Source: Oopsacas minuta
Lineage: Eukaryota > Porifera > Hexactinellida > Lyssacinosida > Leucopsacidae
Assembly (NCBI GenBank): GCA_024704765.1
Contig: JAKMXF010000332.1
Location: 918,984-982,983 of the forward strand
Direction: 5' to 3'
Length of the DNA stretch: 64,000 nucleotides
The first letter of the stretch is position 1. Every line of letters starts with the position of its first letter. Below are positions 56,399 through 64,000 of the stretch, piece by piece. The notes under the pieces were generated by a model, which saw nothing but the letters and a program-made list of their open reading frames with translations, searched no databases and had not been told where the DNA came from. Both the position numbers and the translations under genes were made by a program.

Positions 56399-58076
56399 AT
56401 ATGTCGAAAAAAAAGTGTTTCAATTCTCCAGACATTTTTGTTATATTTGTGGTTTCTATACTCCGAAACCTCAGATGCAGAATATTACTGAATTTGTGAA
56501 TAGAACTTACCATGCGTATTTCAAAGTTAAGCTGGGCGACCAGGACAAAAGTTGGGCACCTCATAAGGTCTGTAAATCTTGTGTATAATTATTGAGGTCA
56601 TTGAGTAAGGGTAAAGAGAAACACCTCCCTTTCGGAATTCCTATGATTTGGAGAGAATCAAAAATCATTTCGATGATTGTTATTTCTGCATGGTAAATGT
56701 TATGGGCTGCAAAAAGAGTAACAGACACTTGCTTAATTACCCAAATTTAGAATCTGCTATTCGACCAATCCCTCATTGTAGTGATCTACCTGTACCAATA
56801 TTCACAGAGTTTCTCGGACTCCATGATGATGAAGATGGTGCCAATTCGGAAGAAGTCAATGACCATGACTGTAAATATGATGTTGATTTTCAAGGTCCTT
56901 CCTCGGAGCCTTCTCTATTTAACAAAGTGGATTTGAATGATTTAATTCGTGACCTTTACCTCTCGAAAGAATCTTTGAGTTGCTTGCATCTAGATTGAAA
57001 GAAAACAATCTACTCCTCAAGGAACAAATGTAACATTATATCGTTACAGGGAGCAAGAATTTCAACAGTATTTCTGCAAAAAGAATGGTTTGGTGTTTTG
57101 CCCAAATGTTGAGGGTCTTCTACTGGCAATGGGAGTTCCGAACTACAATCCAAGTGACTGGAGGCTGTTTATTGAGAGCTCCAAAAGGAGTCTGAAATGT
57201 GTACTACTCCATAATGGAAATATATTCGGTTCAATTCCTATAGGATATTCAGTTAAACTCAAAGAGGAGTACAATAATGTGAAAGAGATATTAGAGATCA
57301 TTAAATACTCTGCACATGATTGGGTCATCTGTGTTGATCTCAAAATGGTCAACTTTCTATTAGGACAACAATCTGGGTTCACTAAGTACCTCTGTTTTCT
57401 TTGTTTATTGGGACAGTAGAGATAGGAACCAGCATTGGATAAGGGAAAAGTGGCCTTCCGAGAGAAAGTTTGAAAGTTGGGGACAAAATTGTAATTAATA
57501 ACCCTCTGGTACATACAAATAAAATAATTCTACCTCCTCTTCACATTAAGCTTGGTTTAATGAAGCAATTCATCAAAGCACTGGATAAAGACCGATATTG
57601 TTTCAAGTATATCCGAAATTATTTTCCAGAAATCAGTGAAGAGAAGAAAAAGGCAGGGATATTCAAAGGTCCGCAGATTCGCAAGTTACTTAGGGACAAC
57701 AGCTTCAAAGATTCAATGAACGAGGAAGAGAAGAGAGCGTGGCAGGCTTCTCTAATGTCGTTTCTAATTTCCTTGGTAATAAAAGGCATCCAACTACAAA
57801 GAACTAGTCACAGAGTTAGTTGACAGCTATCATGCTCTTGGCTGTAATATGAGTATTAAAATTCATTATTTGAGAGACCATCTTGATAGATTTCCGGATA
57901 ATCTAGGTGATATGAGTGAAGAACAAGGTGAACGATTCCATCAAGACATAAAAGTGATGAAACAGCGATATCAAGGAAGATGGGACACAAATATGATGGC
58001 AGATTACTGTTGGTGCCTAAAAAGAGATTGTCCTAACGAACAACGTTCAAGAAAGTCAAACAAGAGAAAATTTTAG
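56399..58076 (+). pseudogene. transposon protein of the widespread 'ERFHQDI' family
   Basis: In order on the plus strand: the N-terminal module with KLGDQDKSWAPHKVCKSC (~56530), GIPMIWRESK, CYFCMVNVMGCKKSNR, NYPNLESAIRPIPHCSDLPV, an acidic linker, and LNDLIRDLYLSKESL. Then FCPNVEGLLLAMGVPNYNPS, SSKRSLKCVLLHNGN, ICVDLKMVNFLLGQQSG and DRNQHWIREKWPSERK follow. The C-terminal third holds PPLHIKLGLMKQFIKALDKD and MSIKIHYLRDHLDRFPDNLG, then SEEQGERFHQDIKVMKQRYQ, WDTNMMADYCWCLKRD. This is a complete domain order for a family found in many copies in arthropods and other invertebrates, with no settled superfamily name known to me. Stops and shifts near 56590, 56998, 57420 and 57760 break it. Asp, Glu and His residues in DLK and ERFH could be catalytic; that is inference. 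Confidence 0.8.
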
Positions 58077-58439
58077 ATTGAATAGTGCTCATATTACATG
58101 TTTATAGTATCACTTTCTTCCATTCATATTAGTAACAATTATATCATTATTCTTAGTGAATGAAATATTGATATTTTCAGAAATTTAATTGATCCAATCT
58201 AACATATAAGGGTTGAAACCAATTGTTCTATAAATGTAGTAATAGGATTGTGAGATAACTGGACGTATTAGGGAGAAACTGACTAAATAATCGGAATCAG
58301 CAACACAGAATTAGTATATATCAGTTGATAAAATCAATACAATTAAAAGGTGTAGGCCTGTGTTATCAAATGTTTCGATAAATTCGCCCTTTAATATACA
58401 CATAGTTTCCATTGTTTTGGTGACTTTTCCAGCCCAGTG

Positions 58440-59420
58440 GTATAGAATTCTGTAAGGTTCTCTTTTTCCACTGTTTTATTCATACTCCAGCCGTTTGAAA
58501 TCCTCAAATCTCTTCATCTCTCCAAACAGCCAGTAGTCGCTTGGAGCCAGGTCTGGACTATACGGGGGATAAGGGAGGCATTTGAATCCTAAGTCGTCAA
58601 TTGCAACCATTGTCTTAGAGCTTACATGGGGGCCTTGCGTTGTTATGTTGCAGCAATACACCACGTGTCAACTTTCCTCGCCTCTCACGTTTAATCGCTT
58701 GACGCAATTCTTTCAATTCGTCAACGTAATAATCACTGTTTATGGTTGTCTTCTCAGGCAACCAGTCGAGGTATATAATTCCTTCCCTATCCCAAAATAC
58801 TGTTGCCATTCTCTTCCGTGCTGATTTTGCGGCCTTTACCTGGATGGGTACAGGTTCATCACGTCTCTTCCACTGCTTCGATTGAGTTTTGCTCTCTGGT
58901 TCATAATAATGGAACCAAGTTTCATCCCCGTTACTATACGATCCCAAAAGTCTTCCTCTGTCTTGTATCTTGAAAGTAATTCTTTGCTAACTCTGACCCT
59001 TTCGTGTTTTTGTTTTTTTGAAAGAAGTTTTGGGACCCATTGCGCAGTTACCTTCGACATTTCCAGATCTTCAGTGATAATCGAGTGTAGTGTGGCTTTT
59101 GATATACCCACCCTCGCTTCTAATTTTCGCAGTGTTATTCGTCTGTCCTCGTCCAAAATTGTTTGGACCCTCTCGATATTACTGCAAGTTTTTGAGGAAG
59201 TCGGACGACCTGGACGAGGGTCATCGTGAAGTTCCTCATCGCCATTATCAAAACGTTCGATCCATCTATCCATAGTAGCTTTCGAAGGACATTCATCACC
59301 GAAAATATCCTGCATTTCACGAAGAATATATGAGCCATCATTCTCCTTTTTCTACAGGTACCAAATTTTTTGTCGTTTCCTTCTTTGCAAGATCTATTAG
59401 TTGAAAAAGTAGCCCATACA
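58440..59420 (-). pseudogene. mariner transposase, catalytic Asp replaced
   Basis: Minus-strand frames read SYILREMQDIFGDECPSKA, TMDRWIERFDNGDEELHDDP and RPGRP, then RITLRKLEARVGISKATLHS and TAQWVPKLLSKKQKHERV. After a shift they read GDETWFHYYEPESKTQSKQW (first Asp), RMATVFWDREGIIYLDWLPE, then LLQHNNARPPC, where mariners have HDNARPH. A further shift gives YPPYSPDLAPSDYWLFGEMK (third Asp). The order is DD34D, but the second Asp is Asn here, plus at least two frameshifts. Confidence 0.85.
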
Positions 59421-59583
59421 AATGAAACTTTATACTGAAGATTATGCTAGTAGAGTAAAGAGTATATTGTATCGAAGTTAGACAATCAAGTTAGGCTTGT
59501 AATCTGATATTAGGCTTAGAGCTGTATTAACTAGAATATGAATTCGATACATTAGTCTCATTACTTATTGAACAACCCTTGTA

Positions 59584-59869
59584 TCTATCTTTAAAGATTT
59601 TTATGCTTGATATAAGAAAGTGGCTCACACGAATCCTCTGAATTCCATTTGTCTTGTATGCTCCTGTTATACAATCCAATTCTCTTCTCCTTATTCAACA
59701 CCTTTGATTCCAAACATAGCTAGCATACAAAGCATATTTAGCAAACGTAGCAAAGTCTAACGAATCTCTATTCAGCTAATGTGTAGCCTAAATAGTAAAT
59801 ACCTTTCTAATCACTATTCTTAACACATATGAGGTATCTCATTACCTCGTATAACTCGAAATCAAATGT
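59584..59869. other. no gene seen
   Basis: Short AT-rich spacer between the mariner and the hAT relic. Confidence 0.4.
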
Positions 59870-61950
59870 TCCTTGGGGATGATTTTCGAAACTATCACAC
59901 ATGTTGGAATATTTAGAAATCTACTTAAATAGGTGAGAGCCGTAAGTTTCCCAGGTTCCAATCTGCGAAGCAGCTTTGTTAAATGATTCCTGCAATCGCT
60001 GAAGACACGTTCAATAGCCGCAGATGATGCAGGGACACTGAAAGTAGTTTGTGTTACTTGTCATATTAATATACAGTCTGCATGTTTACAATAAGATTGG
60101 ACATTTGTAGTGGGAAGATGCCGGATTATATACTTTTCTAATTCATATAATAGTTGCTTGTCAACGTTCGTATGACTATTAGTAATTGACTCGATCTTTT
60201 CGGTTCGAAAAAGCTGTCGAAAATAGTATTATACTGTTCTTTTCGGAACTGAATCGTTTATCTTGAACCGCCATTAAGTTCGAACTTAAGCTGCTTGATC
60301 ATCATTTTCCTTCATTTTCAGTAACATAATCGAATATAGGAGCTGCTTTAACCAACTTTTGTTGAATTGTTGTGTCTATTTCCAAATGGAACTGCATCTA
60401 CTTCAACAAGCTATATCAAGTCCTTCATTTTTGAATAAAAATCAATACCTGTATAAACAGGCGGCTGTCTTTGAGAATGAGCTCCCAGAATATGTCCAAA
60501 CCTTATTTCCCCAACTGCTCTCAAATGGCTTCCTGTTTTATTCGGTAACCTGAATAGTTCGTCAATTCTGACTTCTTTCCTGTTGTAATTTGTGTCGAGT
60601 TCTAAATAATGGCTGTTGGACAGTTGACTTCCAATTTATCAAGAGAGTATTTGGGTCCATGATAATTTGTAATTGTGATTTACATAATTCCAAGGAGGGA
60701 GATTATCAATAAGTTCTTGCTCCCCAGAAAGTTGATAATGGGAGTAATTTCTTATAGACGCATTATAACGATTTTAGTATGACCTCCAAGTTGTTAGTGG
60801 TTGATTATTCAAGAATCGATAGAGGTAAGTGTTTAGCTAAACCTGGTAGCTTGTTAAAGGATTTCTCGATTTGTGATATCTGCTGATTATATAACTTCAG
60901 GTCTTTTGGAGCATCTTTTTCATTAACGTCATTGACACATATTTCTAGTGTATGCTCGACGCATTCAACTCATTCAGCAAGATTTGCTTCAGCTGTGTCA
61001 TACCTCACGTCAAACCCTGCTACCTTTTTTCTTCGTTGTCAGAGCTAGTGAAAATAGATTTAGAAATTTCCGACCAAGCTCACCCACTGAATTTGAAAAA
61101 AATTCGGAAGTATGTCGAGCGTCTTCTTATTCCAAATGTTCCCACTCGTAGTGGGAAGCGAAACAAATCGAATTTATGATCTAATCCACATACCATTACA
61201 GCACCGTAGGGGATTCGATGCTTATAATTTGCTGACCGATAATCTATAATTCCAGAGACACCAAAATCAGCACTTTTTGTAGCAATATTGAAACTCTGTT
61301 CCAATTTTCCTTGTGACTCTTTCCCGCATTGTACCAAATGATTTATGAGTTTGGTCCAGCCAATTGAGAAGTCAAAAAGCAAGACTTCTGAATGGGTAAC
61401 ACTGGCTGCAAAATTACCTACTTCTGATACGGTTCTGGCATGCCCGTTAATTGAAATTTATGGGTGCTAGAGAGTAGGTCAACTCCGAAGCTTTTCGTTC
61501 AGCTACAGGTTCTTGTGCCTGCTTCATGTCCCTAATATCTTTTGGTTGTACCTCACTATTTTCCAACTTGGTACAAGAATAAGTACTTTGAAGTTTCAGT
61601 GATTTCAAACTGCTTTGATTTACCCATGATTTCTTGAATGAACAAATTTGAACCAATGTAAATTGACTTACCTAAATTACAGACAAGAAGAGGCGCAATC
61701 TCACCGTTTACCTCAATTGCTCGAATTCTTTCATCAACTTCTGATTTCCTTGTAAAATTTTGCCGCAAACTCCATGATCTCTGCTTTTTCATTATTCTGC
61801 TCACGCTTAACCGACGCCTTGTTAATATCAGTAAACTGTACACCATGATACGTAAAACTAACTAGACTATATGAATCAGCGTTATGTGTACAAAATTAAA
61901 CGACAACATGAATAATCTGAACTAGTGATTCGAATGTGTGAATTAATTAA
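59870..61950 (-). pseudogene. decayed hAT transposase
   Basis: On the minus strand the lower end gives the hAT dimerisation block FSVPASSAAIERVFSDCRNH, then LRRLEPGKLTALTYLSRF (60040-59930). Upstream at ~60960-60840, HTLEICVNDVNEKDAPKDLK followed by SQIEKSFNKLPGLAKHLPLS fits the 'CAAHTLQL..VSHFHKS' part of hAT cores. Frames at 61080-61846 carry further protein-like stretches in the expected N-terminal region. Many stops break it. Ends and target duplication were not found. Confidence 0.6.
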
Positions 61951-62218
61951 TGGTGAAATTTGTGTATGTGTTTATTAGATACCGTTAAATTATCAATTTA
62001 GAAATAAACTAGCGCACTACGAGGGTTACGAACATTTCATGTCCCCATTCGGGTCTTTGGGCCTCGTAAAGCAGGTGTTCAGGTATATATTGTAACTAAC
62101 TGTAGCATCTGCTCTTTCCATTTCAGCTTACCTTAGAACGGGCCAAACAAGCAGACAGACAAACAGTAAGCAGTTGTGATTAGTGAATATTTATGTTCAT
62201 AAATATGGAAACATATTA

Positions 62219-62561
62219 CATTAGATGCCGGATACAAGAACACCGGTTATACGAACATTCTATGCCGGTTATAAGAACTTACCGGATATAAGAACATCAT
62301 ACTAGAAAACGGTTACTATATTGCCCTATATAATTATGCAGGTAATAAGAACAATCTTAGTGTTGGTTCTCATTACCAATTTTATTAGAATCGGCATAAA
62401 TTATATAGTAGATATGAGAATACTTTTCAATAATATGGTTTCTATATCCAAATGTGTTTAAATGAAGGGGTTTCATAATCAACATCTAGTATATACCACA
62501 TAGCGGTTGTAATAACATTATATTCAGTTCCCGAATATGTTCTTATAACTAGCATTCACTG
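62219..62561. mobile_element. pogo/Tigger-like MITE with tandem subterminal repeats
   Basis: The left end CATTAGATGCCGGATACAAG and the inverted right end CAGTGAATGCTAGTTATAAG are flanked by TA (62217-62218, 62562-62563). Inside the left end the unit 'ccggNtataNgaac' is repeated four times. Confidence 0.7.
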
Positions 62562-62639
62562 TATTACAATGGGGATTGGAGTGCATGCATATAATCTTGT
62601 ATTACGAAAATGGAACTATTATGGATTATCAGAGTTCTG

Positions 62640-62780
62640 AAAGTGAATCCTATCAAATCCGTCATAAGGATTCCAACAGGATTTCCATAGGATTCCTATA
62701 GGGATTCTCAAGATTCACATGGGGATTCCCATAGTATTCCCACAGGTGGAAATTCATTCCATTCTCACTCCCACGGCAAT
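62640..62780. repeat. degenerate tandem repeat of a 'ataggattcc' unit
   Basis: GGATTCC-like units (ggattcc, ggatttcc, ggattcct, ggattctc, ggattccc, gtattccc) occur at roughly 10-25-bp spacing. It is an imperfect minisatellite or the subterminal array of a mobile element. Confidence 0.45.
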
Positions 62781-64000
62781 CCTGATAACACTCAATGTAC
62801 TCCAATAGAAGAGATCTTAAACTTACTTAAATTAACATTTCAGCATAACAGAAGAAAATTGTACTGAACCACTTCCAAAGCATAGGAGAGTGCCTTCCAA
62901 GATTATTTATACAGCCAGTGTTAAACATCACCACCTTACAGGTAAAGACAAGTAGAGGATGGGATTAATCTTCCAAATTCCTGAAATTATGATCAATGCT
63001 CTAAAGAATAGCTTCAGTGGAGCTACTTGTGACCTTTACCAAGATTTTGAGTTCTTCATCCAAAAAACTAATGAATGGTGACAAATCAGAGATATAAGCA
63101 CTTGGCATGTCTTATCAAGGCGACCTAGAAAATCCACACCTAGGACGAATTTATGAAGTCATTGTTAATGTTTATTAATTTGGGAGTCATTGGAGAGCAT
63201 AATAATGTATTAACAGTATATATTAGTTTGTTCAGGGATTTTGACTAAGGCATCAGCTTGTTTTATCTTTTGTATTATACTATGTTATTTGCCCATAAAT
63301 GGTAAATATTTTCCCTGTATTATATATATATATTTATTTTTGACATTTGTTGTGAACTTGAGATTTCAACTTATGTATTACAAGTATATGGGTGTATTTC
63401 TGCACATTCAATCCCCAGTCTCTGTTCTGCCCCCCGGTTTATGATAATGAGGAGCATTTCCTGTTATTCAGTGCCACATAACCCAGAAAATTTGCTTCGG
63501 TCTCTCCCCCTATGATATATTGCTGATCTCAAGACTGTTTGCTAGTGCTCCAAGCATTCAGTGAAGAGACATTGAATATACAAAAATTATTACCCAATTG
63601 GGATGGCACTTGTTGAGAAGCCCATCTCAAATATCGAAAACTGAAAAGTTGTTCTACCGTCTAGTTTCTCTAGTTGGCCAGTTTACTATTCCATGTAGCA
63701 CAGTATCGGGAATCGTGATGTGACTCTTCTCACAATCTATGAATCTCAATTTGATATCACAGCCCTGCGGGGAAAAAGATTTTATTTGCTGATTGTTATT
63801 GCAAAACATTTTCTAATCCACATTTTAATACTGATTTTGAAAAATGTTGTAAAATATACGTATCACGTCTAGTTTTTTTGCAAAATTATTTTTAAATATT
63901 GGTATATCTATCGATGAATGCATGATACCTCTACAAGTAAAATAGTGAAAATCTGCCATTTATAAATTTTTACTAAGAATTACAATAAAATTTTTATTGA
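62781..64000. other. no gene seen
   Basis: AT-rich; it contains a short (TA)n tract near 63322. The frame 63241-63444 is hydrophobic but has no recognised similarity. Confidence 0.45.

Larger units (their letters stand above)
54777..58362 (+). mobile_element. CACAGG-ended DNA transposon inserted in the mariner
   Basis: The ends are CACAGGCCTACA at both sides (inverted), flanked by TTA duplications (54774-54776, 58363-58365). Weaker inverse similarity continues ~120 bp inward ('ctgattctgaatat..cagttttttc' against 'ctgattccgattat..cagtttctcc'). Without the nested Tc1 element it is about 2.24 kb. CAC ends and a 3-bp duplication recall the CACTA/CMC superfamily, but the class is not proven. The coding relic is at 56399-58076. 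Confidence 0.75.
54703..59581 (-). mobile_element. mariner transposon split by two nested insertions
   Basis: The ends are CCAGGGTTGTTCAATAAGTA and, inverted, CAAGGGTTGTTCAATAAGTA. TA follows the right end (59582-59583); the left flank is tg. Removing 54777-58362 plus one TTA copy leaves a normal ~1.3-kb mariner with a minus-strand transposase. It is the oldest layer of a three-level nest. Confidence 0.85.

Noticed and set aside
57143-57514. Minus-strand frame of 123 codons
   Set aside because: Antisense shadow of the plus-strand 'ERFHQDI' protein, whose motifs are clear in the other strand.
58882-59229. Plus-strand frame of 115 codons
   Set aside because: Antisense shadow of the mariner transposase.
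1-64000. CRISPR arrays, operons, tRNA genes
   Set aside because: No regularly spaced repeats of CRISPR form, no closely packed co-directional genes and no cloverleaf that I could support.

Overview
The window is AT-rich nuclear DNA of an intron-containing eukaryote, almost certainly an invertebrate metazoan. The CSTF2, NDUFS3 and PP1 sequences are animal-type, exons are bounded by GT/AG sites, and very diverse DNA transposons and MITEs fill the rest. I cannot name the species. Nothing bacterial, viral or CRISPR-like was seen.

Host genes are few. They are: the last coding exon of a cleavage stimulation factor 64 kDa subunit gene (CSTF2, 5185-6474, +); a single-exon NDUFS3 gene for mitochondrial complex I (23473-24177, +); the first coding exon of a protein phosphatase 1 catalytic subunit gene (42696-42995, +, with splice donor); and a possible first exon of an unidentified acidic protein (36666-36878, -).

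The rest is a transposon graveyard. The best find is a complete RAG1/Transib-type transposon at 12975-16317. Its terminal inverted repeats begin with the exact RSS heptamer (CACAGTGGCTTA at both ends), it has a perfect 5-bp GC-rich target duplication (ccacc), and it holds a decayed but recognisable RAG1-like transposase. A second RAG1-like fragment lies at 3176-3843. At 9735-12128 is a Ginger-like cut-and-paste transposon that carries a KRBA2-type integrase between ~113-bp inverted repeats. At 34502-35805 is a Tc1/mariner element with DD37D spacing. At 54703-59581 three transposons are nested: a mariner holds a CACAGG-ended element, which holds a Tc1-like element with DD36E spacing. hAT relics lie at 29.9-30.4, 31.9-33.6 and 59.9-61.9 kb, and another mariner relic at 30.6-31.7 kb.

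Non-coding mobile structures include a 2.2-kb foldback with 9-bp target duplications (Mutator-like, 39976-42214), a Tc1-type foldback (49831-50741), a 4.3-kb unit bounded by ~0.4-kb inverted repeats (49195-53489), hAT MITEs with 8-bp duplications, and pogo/Tigger-like MITEs with TA duplications. One of the latter ends 23 bp before the NDUFS3 start codon. Three dispersed repeat families recur through the window. Apart from the four host exons, no intact gene was found, and all transposases seen are broken by frameshifts or stops.
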